The notes under the pieces: generated by a model
The model's input: only the letters and a program-made list of their open reading frames with translations
The model's database searches: none
Told to the model about the DNA's origin: nothing
Shown here: in pieces, positions 19,306-28,791 of the stretch
How the letters are laid out: the number at the start of each line of letters is the position of its first letter
Position numbering within the stretch: the stretch's first letter is position 1
Position numbers and translations under genes: made by a program
Assembly (NCBI GenBank): GCA_046047615.1
Contig: JBJOHO010000012.1
Coordinates: 1-64,000 of the forward strand
Length of the DNA stretch: 64,000 nucleotides
From: ZC4RG30 sp046047615
GTDB lineage: Bacteria; Pseudomonadota; Gammaproteobacteria; Steroidobacterales; Steroidobacteraceae
Direction of reading: 5' to 3'

Positions 19306-21579
19306 CTACAGCACCGGCAATGCCGGCACGGCAAGCGGCTCGCAACGCAGCTTCAGGGCCGCGCCATCTTCCGACACACCCACATGCACGGTACCGCCGT
19401 CGGCAAGCTTCCCGAACAGCAGCTCCTCGGCCAGCGGCCGCTTGACCTGCTCCTGCACCAGACGCGCCATGGGACGTGCCCCCAACTTGGGGTCGTAGCC
19501 GCGCTGTCCCAGCCAGGCCCTCGCGGCGTCATCGACCACCAGGGCCACGCGCCGCTGCTCAAGCTGCGCCTCCACTTCCACCAGCACCTTGTCGACCACG
19601 CGCTGGATGGTGGCCTGCGACAGCGGTCCGAACTGGATGATGGCATCCAGCCGATTGCGGAATTCCGGCGTGAACAGCCGCTTGATGGCCTCCATGCCGT
19701 CGCTGGTGTTGTCCGCCTGCGTGAAGCCGATGGCCGGCCGGCTCATCTCCTGGGCGCCGGCGTTGGTCGTCATGACAATGATGACGTGGCGGAAGTCGCT
19801 CTTGCGGCCATTGTTGTCGGTCAGCGTGCCGTGATCCATCACCTGCAGCAGCAGGTTGAAGACCTCAGGATGGGCTTTCTCGATCTCGTCGAGCAACAGC
19901 ACACAGTGGGGGTGCTTGGTGACCGCCTCGGTCAACAGCCCCCCTTGGTCAAAGCCCACGTAACCCGGCGGCGCGCCGATAAGGCGCGACACCGTGTGCC
20001 GCTCCATGTACTCGGACATGTCGAAACGCAGCAGCTCCACACCCAGCGACAGGGCCAGCTGCCGCGTGACCTCGGTCTTGCCAACGCCGGTGGGACCCGC
20101 GAACAGGAAACTGCCAACCGGCTTGCGCTGGTCGCCCAGGCCGGCACGCGACATCTTGATGGCGGCCGACAGCGCCTCGATGGCACTGTCCTGGCCGAAG
20201 ATGACCAGCTTGAGGTTGCGTTCCAGGTTGCGCAGCACTTCCTTGTCGGACGTCGAAACGCTCTTGGGCGGGATGCGCGCGATGCGGGCCACGACGTCCT
20301 CGATCTGGCCCACGTCGACCTGCCGCGGACGCTGTGCAGCCGGCCGCAGGCGGGCCCGCGAACCGGCCTCATCGACCACGTCGATGGCCTTGTCCGGCAT
20401 GTGGCGATCGTTGATGTGGCGCGCGGCAAGCTCTGCAGCAGCCACCAGCGCGTCATCCGCGTAGGGAATGCCGTGGTGCTCCTCGAACTTGGGCCGCAAG
20501 CCGCGCAGGATCTCGATGGTTTCCGGCACCGTCGGTTCGACGATGTCGATCTTCTGGAAGCGCCGCGCCAAGGCATGGTCCTTCTCGAAAATGCCGCGGT
20601 ACTCCTGGTAGGTCGTGGAGCCGATGCAGCGCAACTCGCCGTTGGAAAGCGCGGGCTTGACGAGGTTCGAGGCATCCATGACGCCACCGGAGGCGGCGCC
20701 TGCACCGATGATCGTGTGGATCTCGTCGATGAACAGGACAGCGCCGGGGAGCCGGCGCAGCTCGGCCAGCACCGCCTTCAGTCGCTTCTCGAAGTCTCCG
20801 CGGTACTTGGTGCCGGCGACCAAGGCACCCATGTCGAGGGAATAGACAGTGGCGCCGGCCAGGGCGTCAGGGACCTTGCCCTCGACGATCAGGCGCGCAA
20901 GACCCTCGGCGATGGCCGTCTTGCCCACGCCCGCCTCGCCCACATAAAGGGGGTTGTTCTTGCGGCGCCGGCACAGGATCTCGATGGTGCGCTCGATTTC
21001 AAGCGTGCGGCCGATGAGCGGGTCAATGCGCCCCTCTTCCGCCGCCTTGTTCAGGTTGGTGGTGTACTTGTCCAGCGCGCTGGCCGGCTCCGGCTCGCGC
21101 TCGGCCTCAGCCGGACCGCCATCCTCCTTGCCGTCGCGCTCCACCGGATCCTTGGAGGAGCCGTGCGAGATGAAGTGGACGACTTCAAGCCGGGTGATGT
21201 CCTGCTGGCCGAGGAGGAACACGGCGTGGCTCTGTTTTTCACTGAAAACGGCCACCAGCACGTTGAGCACGCCGACTTCCTTGCGGCCGCTTGACTGCAC
21301 ATGGAACACCGCCCGCTGCAGCACGCGCTGGAAGCCGAGCGTGGGCTGGACCTCACGGTCCTCCCCCTCGGCCAAGCGCGGTGTGTTCTGGTCGACATGC
21401 TTCTGCAGGGCCTCGCGGAGGGCGGCAATGTCGCCACCGCAAGCCTTCAGCGCGTCGGTGACGGCAGGCGTGTCGAGAATCGCGAGCAGCAGGTGCTCGA
21501 CCGTGAGGAATTCGTGCCGGGCTTCCCGCGCCTGCAGGAAGGCCTGGTTCAGGCAGTATTCGAGCTCGCTGGACAACAT
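19306..21579 (-). CDS. clpA: ATP-dependent Clp protease ATP-binding subunit ClpA
   Basis: A 757-residue Hsp100 unfoldase (E. coli ClpA has 758) that feeds substrates to ClpP. The N-domain starts MLSSELEYCLNQAFLQAREARHEFLTVEH in canonical form. D1 has Walker A GEAGVGKTAIAEGL, and D2 has GPTGVGKTEVTRQL with the LLDEIEKAHPEVFNLLLQVMD box. An IGL/IGF-type ClpP loop lies in D2. The open frame extends upstream through clpS but the real ATG is at 21579, 28 bases after the clpS stop. It is convergent with the histidine kinase, 8 bases apart. Confidence 0.97.
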   Translation of the reverse strand: MLSSELEYCLNQAFLQAREARHEFLTVEHLLLAILDTPAVTDALKACGGDIAALREALQKHVDQNTPRLAEGEDREVQPTLGFQRVLQRAVFHVQSSGRKEVGVLNVLVAVFSEKQSHAVFLLGQQDITRLEVVHFISHGSSKDPVERDGKEDGGPAEAEREPEPASALDKYTTNLNKAAEEGRIDPLIGRTLEIERTIEILCRRRKNNPLYVGEAGVGKTAIAEGLARLIVEGKVPDALAGATVYSLDMGALVAGTKYRGDFEKRLKAVLAELRRLPGAVLFIDEIHTIIGAGAASGGVMDASNLVKPALSNGELRCIGSTTYQEYRGIFEKDHALARRFQKIDIVEPTVPETIEILRGLRPKFEEHHGIPYADDALVAAAELAARHINDRHMPDKAIDVVDEAGSRARLRPAAQRPRQVDVGQIEDVVARIARIPPKSVSTSDKEVLRNLERNLKLVIFGQDSAIEALSAAIKMSRAGLGDQRKPVGSFLFAGPTGVGKTEVTRQLALSLGVELLRFDMSEYMERHTVSRLIGAPPGYVGFDQGGLLTEAVTKHPHCVLLLDEIEKAHPEVFNLLLQVMDHGTLTDNNGRKSDFRHVIIVMTTNAGAQEMSRPAIGFTQADNTSDGMEAIKRLFTPEFRNRLDAIIQFGPLSQATIQRVVDKVLVEVEAQLEQRRVALVVDDAARAWLGQRGYDPKLGARPMARLVQEQVKRPLAEELLFGKLADGGTVHVGVSEDGAALKLRCEPLAVPALPVL

Positions 21580-21607
21580 GGATCTTTTGACCTCGCTCGC
21601 GGGTGAC

Positions 21608-21931
21608 TCAGGCCTGCTCCAGCGTGCAGAGCAGCGGATGCTGGTTCTCGCGCGAGTAGCGGGTGACCTGGGCCACCTTGGTCTCGGCGATCTCGTAGGT
21701 GAATTGGCCACAGACGCCCTTGCCGCGCGTGTGCACCTCGAGCATGACGCGGGTCGCGGCGGGACGGTCCATGCGGAAGAACCGCTGGAGCACGTCCACC
21801 ACGAACTCCATCGGGGTGTAGTCGTCGTTGACCAGCAGCACGTTGTAGAGCGGCGGCTGGCGGACCTGCGGGCGGGACTCCTCAACGGCGAGTCCGGAGG
21901 CATCATCCCGGCGCGGCGGTGGCTCTGGCAC
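21608..21931 (-). CDS. clpS: ATP-dependent Clp protease adaptor ClpS
   Basis: The adaptor that delivers N-degron proteins to ClpA. The core is canonical: PPLYNVLLVNDDYTPMEFVVDVLQRFF, VHTRGKGVCGQFT and the C-terminal RENQHPLLCTLEQA. The start is uncertain because only GTG codons are available: 21931 gives 107 residues, equal to the family norm, while 21967 (119) and 22009 (133) give long unsupported N-termini. A likely promoter at 21976-22004 would place transcription start close to 21969, which also favours 21931. It is divergent from gspC and upstream of clpA. Confidence 0.93.
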   Translation of the reverse strand: MPEPPPRRDDASGLAVEESRPQVRQPPLYNVLLVNDDYTPMEFVVDVLQRFFRMDRPAATRVMLEVHTRGKGVCGQFTYEIAETKVAQVTRYSRENQHPLLCTLEQA

Positions 21932-21975
21932 ACCACCGGCACAAATTTCGTAATGTTCGACCTTCACACTGACAC

Positions 21976-22004
21976 TATATAGGGGCGCCCGGGGTGCGGC
22001 ACAA
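21976..22004 (-). promoter_or_regulatory. Probable clpS-clpA promoter
   Basis: On the minus strand TTGTGC (21999-22004) is separated by 17 bases from TATATA (21976-21981). The AT-rich box stands out in a GC-rich gap. Start of transcription is expected near 21969, which makes the upstream GTG codons poor start candidates for clpS. Confidence 0.5.
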
Positions 22005-22085
22005 GGCACCGTCGGGCATGCAGTTCACGCGGTGGAAGGAGCTGCTTGTGGGCCACGGAACCGACGCTTCATACTCTCGTTAGAT

Positions 22086-22997
22086 ATGGCTTCCATCCTG
22101 CAGTTCCCCGGCCTTGACGCCGCCCGCCAGGCCGCCCTGTTCGCGCGCGTGCCGCAGGCCGCAACGGCCGTCCTGGGACTGCTGTTGGGCTGGCGTGTCG
22201 CGCTGCTGGCAATGGACGTGGTGGCACCGCTTCCCGCGGGCAGCGATGCAGACCTCGCCATCCGGCCGGGCGCGCCGGCCATCACGCCGCCCCTGGACAT
22301 CGAAGCCCTGCTGGCGGCGCGCCTGTTCGGTGACGAGGCAGCAGCGCCGGCAAGCATGGTGGCGGAGGCCACGCAGCTGCCGCTGGTGCTGGCGGGCATA
22401 CTCGCGGACCGCGACCCGGCGCGCGGGGTGGCCATCGTCGGCGAGACCGCCGCCGCCGCCCGCGTTTTCCGCGTCGGCGACAGCCTGCCGGGCGGCGTCC
22501 GCCTGCAGGCCGTGAACCCGGACCATGTGGTGCTGGACCGTGGCGGCCGGCTCGAGACACTGCGTCTGCCGCGGCAGTCCAGCGCCGCTGCGCCGCCCGC
22601 TGCAAGGGCAGCCAGCAGCGGCAGTCCGACCGCCGATGTGGCTTCGCGTGCGCAGCGCCTGCTGCAGCAGTCGCCGGGGTTGGTGGGGGATGTGTTGCGG
22701 CCGCAGGCGGTGCTGGCCGATGGCAAGCAGCACGGCTACCGCGTCTACCCCGGTCCCAACGCCCAAGCCTTCAACCGGCTGGGCCTGCGCCCGGGCGACC
22801 TCGTCACCGCCATCAACGGTTCGCCGCTTGATGATCCTGAGACCAGCAGCACGGTGTTCAGCACGCTGGGTTCAGCGGCATCGGCCCGCCTCACGATCAT
22901 GCGCAATGGCCGGCAGCAGGACCTGGTGCTGAACCTGACCGAAACACTGGCCGAACTCAGCAACGCTCCCCCTGGCGCGGCGGACGCCGACGAATGA
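22086..22997 (+). CDS. gspC: Type II secretion system protein GspC
   Basis: A 303-residue bitopic inner-membrane protein linking the assembly platform to the GspD secretin. It has a short cytoplasmic N-terminus, one membrane segment (about residues 22-45), a periplasmic homology region (ARLFGDEAAAP, LPLVLAGILADRDPARGVAIVG, VFRVGDSLPGGVRLQAVNPDHVVLDRGGRLETL) and a C-terminal PDZ-like domain (FNRLGLRPGDLVTAINGSPLDD). The ATG at 22086 follows the usual length; an open extension to 22032 is not supported. It leads gspC-D-E-F. Confidence 0.93.
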   Translation: MASILQFPGLDAARQAALFARVPQAATAVLGLLLGWRVALLAMDVVAPLPAGSDADLAIRPGAPAITPPLDIEALLAARLFGDEAAAPASMVAEATQLPLVLAGILADRDPARGVAIVGETAAAARVFRVGDSLPGGVRLQAVNPDHVVLDRGGRLETLRLPRQSSAAAPPAARAASSGSPTADVASRAQRLLQQSPGLVGDVLRPQAVLADGKQHGYRVYPGPNAQAFNRLGLRPGDLVTAINGSPLDDPETSSTVFSTLGSAASARLTIMRNGRQQDLVLNLTETLAELSNAPPGAADADE

Positions 22998-23010
22998 CGC
23001 CTACGCCACC

Positions 23011-25074
23011 ATGACCCAGCCCAGGACGCCGTCCATGAACCCTGCCCCTTCCCGACTGCCGCGCTGCGCGGCCCCGGCGCTCGCCCTGGTGGCGTGCCTC
23101 GCCGCGCTGGCACCTGCAACAGCCCAGCAGCGCATCACCACCAATTTCAAGGATGCGGATATCGGCCAGGTCGCCGAGGCCGTGGCTGCGGTGACGGGGC
23201 GCAATTTCATCGTCGACCCGCGCGTCCGTGCGCAGGTCAACATGATTTCCGCGGGCACCATGGGGCCGGAAGAGTTCTACCAGGCCTTCCTCTCGATCCT
23301 GCAGGTCAATGGTTTCGCTGCGTTGCCAGCCGGCAACGTGATCAAGATCGTGCCGGATGCGAACGTGCGCACGATGGCGGCCAATGACCTGCCGGACAGC
23401 GTCAACGACCGCTCCGACGAAATGGTGACCCAGGTCATCGCCGTGCGTAACACCAGTGCCGCGCAGCTGTCGCAGGTGCTGCGGCCGCTGGTGGCGCAGT
23501 ACGGCCACCTGGTGTCCGTGCCAGGCAGCAACACGCTGATCATCTCCGACCGTGCCAGCAACGTCAGCCGCATATTGCGGATCATTGATCGGGTGGACCG
23601 CTCCGGCGATGCCGGCATCGATGTCATCCCGCTGCAGAACTCCACCGCGGCGGACGTGGTCCGCACGCTGACCGCACTGACCGCGGGACAGGCGGCTGCC
23701 GAGGGCGCAGCCCTGGCACCCAAGATGGTGGCCGACGACCGGTCCAACAGCGTGCTGGTCAGCGGCGAAAGCGCGCAGCGCCTGCGTATCACCACGCTTA
23801 TCGCCCACCTCGACACACCCATCGAGAGCGGCGGCGACACCCAGGTCCGCTACCTGCGCTATGCCGACGCCGAGAAGATCGCACCCAAGCTCAAGGAGAT
23901 GGCCACCGGCGTGGTGGCAGCCAGTGGCGGCGCAGCGGGGGCGGCGGCCAGCAGCGGCTCCGCGGACCGCAACATCAACATCTGGGCCGAGCCGCAGACC
24001 AATGCGCTGGTCATGACCGCCCCGCCCAAGGCCATGCGCTCGCTGATGACGATCGTCGACAAGCTCGACATCCGCCGTGCCCAGGTGCTGGTCGAGGCCA
24101 TCATTGTCGACGTGCGCCTGGACAAGGCCGCCGACCTGGGCGTGAACTGGGCCGTGTGGTCCGCGGACGGCACGGATATCCCGGCCGGCGGGTTCATTTC
24201 GCCGGTCGGTTCCGCCAACAGCAACAGTGTCTCGATCGTCGACCTTGCACGCACTGCCGCGGCGCCGGCCGCGGCGACCTCGGTGCCGCTGGGCGCCACC
24301 TTCGGCATCGGCCGCATCAATGCCAGCGGCGTGAACTTCGCCGCCATGCTGCGGGCGCTGCGCTCAGACTCCAACACGAATGTCATCGCCACGCCCTCGG
24401 CCACCACGCTCGACAACGAGGAAACCGAGCTGAAGGTCGCGCAGGAAGTGCCCTTCATCACGGGCCAGTACACCAACACCACAGCCTCCAGCACCGGCGG
24501 CGTCGTCAATCCATTCACCACCGTGCAGCGCGAGGAAGTGGGCACGATCCTCAAGATCACGCCGCAGATCAACGAAGGCGACGCGGTGATGCTGAAGATC
24601 GAGCTGGAAAGTTCCGAACTGTCCGGCTCGGCAGGCGATGCCAACAGCCTCATCACCAACAAGCGTGTCATCAACACCACGGTGCTGATCGAGGACCAAG
24701 GCGTGGTGGTGCTGGGCGGCCTGATCCGTGACAGCGTGATCGAAGGCGAGTCGCGCGTGCCGCTGCTGGGCCGCATTCCCGTCATTGGCGAGGCCTTCAA
24801 GTCGCGCAGCGCCAAACGCGAGAAATCCAACCTCATGGTGTTCATCCGGCCGAAGATCCTGCGCGATGGCGTGCAGACCTCGCTCGAGACGCGTGCCAAG
24901 TACAACGCGATCCGCGAAACGCAACTGCAGTCCCGGCCGTCGACGGGCAGCCTGCCATTGCTGCCCTTTGACCAGCGTCCACAGCTGCAGGCCTTGCCGC
25001 CGGCCGCTGCGGAAGCACCCGCTGCACCGGCAACACCACCGGCGTCTGATGCAGCGGCGGCTGTGTCGCCCTGA
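23011..25074 (+). CDS. gspD: Type II secretion system secretin GspD
   Basis: A 687-residue outer-membrane secretin through which folded proteins leave the cell. It has a signal peptide (ALVACLAALAPATAQQ), N0 (ITTNFKDADIGQVAEAVAAVTGRNFIVDP), N1-N3 repeats (VIAVRNTSAAQLSQVLRPLV and similar), and a C-terminal secretin core with the VPLLGRIPVIGEAFKSR signature. An Ala/Pro-rich tail of about 50 residues ends the protein. The ATG at 23011 is used, and an internal ATG at 23035 is also possible. It lies 13 bases after gspC and 8 bases before gspE. Confidence 0.96.
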   Translation: MTQPRTPSMNPAPSRLPRCAAPALALVACLAALAPATAQQRITTNFKDADIGQVAEAVAAVTGRNFIVDPRVRAQVNMISAGTMGPEEFYQAFLSILQVNGFAALPAGNVIKIVPDANVRTMAANDLPDSVNDRSDEMVTQVIAVRNTSAAQLSQVLRPLVAQYGHLVSVPGSNTLIISDRASNVSRILRIIDRVDRSGDAGIDVIPLQNSTAADVVRTLTALTAGQAAAEGAALAPKMVADDRSNSVLVSGESAQRLRITTLIAHLDTPIESGGDTQVRYLRYADAEKIAPKLKEMATGVVAASGGAAGAAASSGSADRNINIWAEPQTNALVMTAPPKAMRSLMTIVDKLDIRRAQVLVEAIIVDVRLDKAADLGVNWAVWSADGTDIPAGGFISPVGSANSNSVSIVDLARTAAAPAAATSVPLGATFGIGRINASGVNFAAMLRALRSDSNTNVIATPSATTLDNEETELKVAQEVPFITGQYTNTTASSTGGVVNPFTTVQREEVGTILKITPQINEGDAVMLKIELESSELSGSAGDANSLITNKRVINTTVLIEDQGVVVLGGLIRDSVIEGESRVPLLGRIPVIGEAFKSRSAKREKSNLMVFIRPKILRDGVQTSLETRAKYNAIRETQLQSRPSTGSLPLLPFDQRPQLQALPPAAAEAPAAPATPPASDAAAAVSP

Positions 25075-25082
25075 GGCCTGAC

Positions 25083-26549
25083 GTGGCAAGCACACCCCTG
25101 CCGCGCCTGCCCTTCGCCTTCGCGCGCCGCCACGGTGTCGTCATCACGGGCGGCGCAGACGGCACTCTGGCCTGCATCTGCCGCGCTGATGCCCAAGGTC
25201 CGGCGCTCGCCGAAGTGCGGCGCTGGGCCGGACTGCCGCTGCAGGTGCAGCGCGTGGACGCCGACCTCTTCGACCGCCAGTTGCAGTTGGCGTACGAAGG
25301 GGGTGCCGACAGCCTGCAGGGCGTGGAGGGCCTCGAGGAAAGCACGAATCTCGCCGACCTTGCCCAGGACCTGCCGGAACAGGCCGACCTGCTCGAAAGC
25401 GATGACGACGCGCCGATCATCCGGCTGATCAACGCCGTCCTCACGCAGGCGATCAAGGACAACGCCTCGGACATCCACGTCGAGCCTTTCGAGAACCGTC
25501 TGGTCGTGCGTTTCCGGGTCGATGGCGTCCTGCGCGAAGTCCTGCAGTCGCGGCGCGCCGTCGCGCCGCTGGTGGTCTCGCGCCTCAAGGTCATGTCCAA
25601 GCTCGACATCGCCGAGAAGCGCCTGCCGCAGGATGGACGCATCAGCCTGAGGATCGCCGGCCGTGCGGTCGACGTGCGCGTTTCCACGATCCCCTCGGGG
25701 CACGGCGAGCGCGTCGTGCTGCGTCTGCTCGACAAGCAGGCCGGGAGGCTGGAACTGGGCAGCCTCGGCATGGACCCGCGCACGCAGGCCGCCATCGACG
25801 GCCTGATCCACAAGCCGCACGGCATCCTGCTGGTCACCGGACCTACGGGTTCCGGCAAGACCACCACCCTGTACTCGGCGCTGGAGCGGCTCAACGACAA
25901 CAGCCGCAACATCATGACGGTCGAGGATCCGATCGAGTACTACATCGACGGGATCGGCCAGACGCAGGTCAACGCCAAGGTCGAGATGACTTTCGCGCGC
26001 GGACTGCGCGCAATCCTGCGCCAGGACCCGGACGTGGTCATGGTCGGCGAGATCCGCGACCTTGAAACCGCGCAGATCGCGGTGCAGGCCTCGCTGACCG
26101 GCCATCTGGTGCTGTCCACGCTGCACACGAACACCGCCGTGGGCGCCATCACGCGACTGCGCGACATGGGCATCGAGCCTTTCCTGCTGGCATCGAGCCT
26201 GATCGGTGTCGTGGCGCAGCGCCTGGTGCGCGTACTCGATCCGGCAACGCGCGTGCCCGCACGCGCCACGGCTGCAGAGCGGCAACTGCTGAACATCGGC
26301 GCTGACGAGCCCACCCCCCTGGTTTACCGCCCCGGTCCTGACGGCGGCTACAAGGGCCGCATGGGCATCTACGAGCTGGTGGTGGTCGACGACATGCTGC
26401 GCGGCATGATCCACGACGGTGCGGCGGAACATGAAATGGAGCGGCATGCGCGCACGCTGACGCCCTCCATCCGCGAGGACGGGAGGGCCAAGGTGCTGGC
26501 CGGCAGCACGACGCTGGAGGAAGTCCTGCGCGTCACACGCGAGGACTGA
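25083..26549 (+). CDS. gspE: Type II secretion system ATPase GspE
   Basis: A 488-residue hexameric ATPase that powers pseudopilus assembly. The N-terminal N1E-type region is followed by the NAVLTQAIKDNASDIHVEPFENRLVVRFRVDG stretch, Walker A (GPTGSGKTTT), the Asp box, Walker B (GEIRDLETAQIAVQASLTGHLVLSTLHTN) and His box. The C-terminal domain normally has a four-cysteine zinc site between the motor and the GRMGIYEL motif, but here that region has no Cys at all. It starts with GTG at 25083 and ends 7 bases before gspF. Confidence 0.96.
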   Translation: MASTPLPRLPFAFARRHGVVITGGADGTLACICRADAQGPALAEVRRWAGLPLQVQRVDADLFDRQLQLAYEGGADSLQGVEGLEESTNLADLAQDLPEQADLLESDDDAPIIRLINAVLTQAIKDNASDIHVEPFENRLVVRFRVDGVLREVLQSRRAVAPLVVSRLKVMSKLDIAEKRLPQDGRISLRIAGRAVDVRVSTIPSGHGERVVLRLLDKQAGRLELGSLGMDPRTQAAIDGLIHKPHGILLVTGPTGSGKTTTLYSALERLNDNSRNIMTVEDPIEYYIDGIGQTQVNAKVEMTFARGLRAILRQDPDVVMVGEIRDLETAQIAVQASLTGHLVLSTLHTNTAVGAITRLRDMGIEPFLLASSLIGVVAQRLVRVLDPATRVPARATAAERQLLNIGADEPTPLVYRPGPDGGYKGRMGIYELVVVDDMLRGMIHDGAAEHEMERHARTLTPSIREDGRAKVLAGSTTLEEVLRVTRED

Positions 26550-26556
26550 CCCGGCG

Positions 26557-27774
26557 ATGGGTGCCTACGAATACACTGCCCTCGACAAAGCCGGACGCGA
26601 GCGGCGCGGCGTGCTCGAGGGCGACACCCCGCGCCACGTCCGCGGCTTGCTGCGCGAACGCGACCTGCTGCCGGTCAACGTGGTCGAGGTGGTGCGGCGC
26701 GAGGCGGCCCGGCAACACCGCGGCATCACCGGCTCGCGCGGCCTGTCCGCCTCCGATCTCTCGCTGCTCACCCGGCAGCTCGCCACACTGGTGCGCGCCG
26801 GGTTGCCGCTGGAGGAGGCCCTGCTGGCCGTGTCGCAGCAGTCGGAAAAACCGCGTGTGCAGAGCATCCTGCTGGGCGTGCGCGCCAAGGTGCTCGAAGG
26901 GCATCCGCTGGCGCAGGGCCTGGCCGAGTTCCCGCGTGTTTTCCCCGAGATCTATCGCGCCACCGTGGCGGCGGGCGAACAGTCCGGGCACCTTGACCGC
27001 GTGCTGGAGCGGCTCGCCGACTACACCGAGAACCGGGAGCAGATCCGCCAGAAGCTGCTGGGCGCCCTGCTCTACCCCATCGTGCTGACCTGCCTGAGCT
27101 TCTTCATCGTCTCGATGCTGCTGGTTTACGTCGTGCCCAAGGTCGTCGACGTCTTCGAATCCAACTCGGCCCAGCTGCCCTTGGCCACGCGTGTGCTGGT
27201 GGGCACCAGCGCCTTCCTGCGCGAGTGGGGTCCCTGGCTGCTCGCTGGACTGGCGCTGGCTTTCATCGCCTTGCGCCACTGGCTGCGCCATCCCGCGGCG
27301 CAGCGGCGCTTCCACCGCTGGCAGTTGCGCCTGCCCCTGTTCGGGCGGCTGGCCCGCGGTTTCGACACCGCGCGCTTCACCCGCACGCTGAGCATCCTCA
27401 CCGGCAGTGCCGTGCCCGTGCTCGACGCGCTGCGCATCGCCGGCGAGGTGATCCACAACCTGCCCATGCGCGATGCCGTCGAGACCGCCGCGCAGCGTGT
27501 TCGCGAGGGCTCGCCGATCGGCCGCTCGCTGGCCGTCAGCCGCCTGTTCCCACCCATGACCGTACACCTGATCTCCAGTGGCGAGTCCAGCGGTGAACTG
27601 GAGTCGATGCTGGAACGTGCGGCACAGAGCCAGGAACGCGAGCTCGATGGCCTGCTCACGGCCATGGTCGGCCTGCTGGGCCCGCTGCTCATCGTCGCCA
27701 TGGGCGTGCTCGTGATGGGCATCGTGTTCGCCATGCTGTTGCCAATCTTTGAGATGAATTCACTGATCGCGTGA
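26557..27774 (+). CDS. gspF: Type II secretion system inner-membrane protein GspF
   Basis: A 405-residue polytopic inner-membrane protein of the secretion platform. It has two GspF repeats (LTRQLATLVRAGLPLEEALLAV... and FTRTLSILTGSAVPVLDALRIAG...) and three membrane segments (about 170-195, 220-240 and 375-398). The start and end are canonical (MGAYEYTALDKAGRERRG to LPIFEMNSLIA). It is the last gsp gene here; gspG-N do not follow. Confidence 0.96.
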   Translation: MGAYEYTALDKAGRERRGVLEGDTPRHVRGLLRERDLLPVNVVEVVRREAARQHRGITGSRGLSASDLSLLTRQLATLVRAGLPLEEALLAVSQQSEKPRVQSILLGVRAKVLEGHPLAQGLAEFPRVFPEIYRATVAAGEQSGHLDRVLERLADYTENREQIRQKLLGALLYPIVLTCLSFFIVSMLLVYVVPKVVDVFESNSAQLPLATRVLVGTSAFLREWGPWLLAGLALAFIALRHWLRHPAAQRRFHRWQLRLPLFGRLARGFDTARFTRTLSILTGSAVPVLDALRIAGEVIHNLPMRDAVETAAQRVREGSPIGRSLAVSRLFPPMTVHLISSGESSGELESMLERAAQSQERELDGLLTAMVGLLGPLLIVAMGVLVMGIVFAMLLPIFEMNSLIA

Positions 27775-27847
27775 GGTATAACCCGCTCGCTGCCGATGGC
27801 GGCAGGCCACGGCAACCACTACCCCTACCGACCAGCCAGTTGCAGCC

Positions 27848-28114
27848 ATGAGCGAGAAACCAGAATCTGACGATTTCGACGAAACGGACGTCGACGAGCT
27901 GGACAGCGGCGGCGACGATTTCGACCTCGACCGGGTCAACAAGGACCTCGAACTGGCCCGCAAGCGCGGCCCCAAGCAGGGTGAGCCCGCCTGGCGCAAG
28001 CTCGAGCTGCTGAAGGAGCAGAAGCGGATGGCCGAACTCACGTCGGACTTCGAGGATTACGACCTCGGTGACGATGACGCGCCGGCGCGAGGGCGCGGAG
28101 CCCGCAGGCCGTGA
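27848..28114 (+). CDS. Small acidic PA3496-family protein
   Basis: An 88-residue acidic protein with a conserved basic/aromatic core (RKRGPKQGEPAWRKLELLKEQKRMAEL) followed by an acidic segment (DFEDYDLGDDD), the pattern of the PA3496-type putative envelope integrity proteins. No signal peptide or membrane segment is visible. Function is not established. The stop overlaps the GTG start of the next gene by 4 bases. Confidence 0.7.
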   Translation: MSEKPESDDFDETDVDELDSGGDDFDLDRVNKDLELARKRGPKQGEPAWRKLELLKEQKRMAELTSDFEDYDLGDDDAPARGRGARRP

Positions 28115-28791
28115 GGCATGCCGTCGCCTGTGTCATGGCCGGACTCTGCGGCCTCGTCCAGGCAACGACCGGTCAAGGCAGGGGCCCGGGCACCGCACCA
28201 TTGCTGCAGCGCGATTTCGACGTGTTCCTCGGGAACCGCCACATCGGCGAGCACCGCTTCGAGTTGCACGAATCCACGGGCGGCCGGCAGGTGTTGCGCA
28301 GCACGGCGCGTTTCGAGGTCCGCTTGCTCGGCTTCACCGCCTACCGTTACCGGCACGAGGCCGAGGAGCACTGGTCCGGGGGCTGCCTTGCATCCCTCAC
28401 CGCCAACACCCAGGACAATGGCCGCCAGCTTCGTGTCGAGGCACAGCGTACGCCACAGGGAAGCCTTGCCGTGGCCACGGACGAAGCACGGCAGGACGTC
28501 TCGGGCTGCGTGATGAGCTACGCCTATTGGGACCCACGGTTCCTGACCCAGAGTCGCCTGCTCAATCCGCAGACCGGTCGCATTGACGCGGTACGCATCC
28601 AGCCGCGCGGCAACGCCACCGTCAGCATCGGCGGCCGCGAGCGGCCTGCGCGGCAGTACGAGCTGGTCTCCGACCGTTTCAGCATCCAGCTCTGGTATTC
28701 GCCTGAAGGCGAGTGGCTGCAACTGGACTCCATCACCCAGGACGGGCGCCGGCTGCGGTACCGACTGCAAGGCCAGGACGCCACCACGTGA
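28111..28791 (+). CDS. DUF6134-type exported protein
   Basis: A 226-residue protein with a signal peptide (CVMAGLCGLVQATTGQ) and a beta-rich domain matching the DUF6134 pattern: FDVFLGNRHIGEHRFELH near the start, YRHEAEEHWSGGCLASLTANTQDNG, and SYAYWDPRFLTQSRLLNPQTG. Function is unknown; periplasmic location is inferred. It starts with GTG, translationally coupled to the gene before, and its stop overlaps the next GTG, so the three genes form a unit. Confidence 0.72.
   Translation: MRHAVACVMAGLCGLVQATTGQGRGPGTAPLLQRDFDVFLGNRHIGEHRFELHESTGGRQVLRSTARFEVRLLGFTAYRYRHEAEEHWSGGCLASLTANTQDNGRQLRVEAQRTPQGSLAVATDEARQDVSGCVMSYAYWDPRFLTQSRLLNPQTGRIDAVRIQPRGNATVSIGGRERPARQYELVSDRFSIQLWYSPEGEWLQLDSITQDGRRLRYRLQGQDATT

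Noticed and set aside
23859..26447. An 862-codon open frame on the minus strand
   Set aside because: It is antisense to gspD and gspE and shows no recognisable domain.
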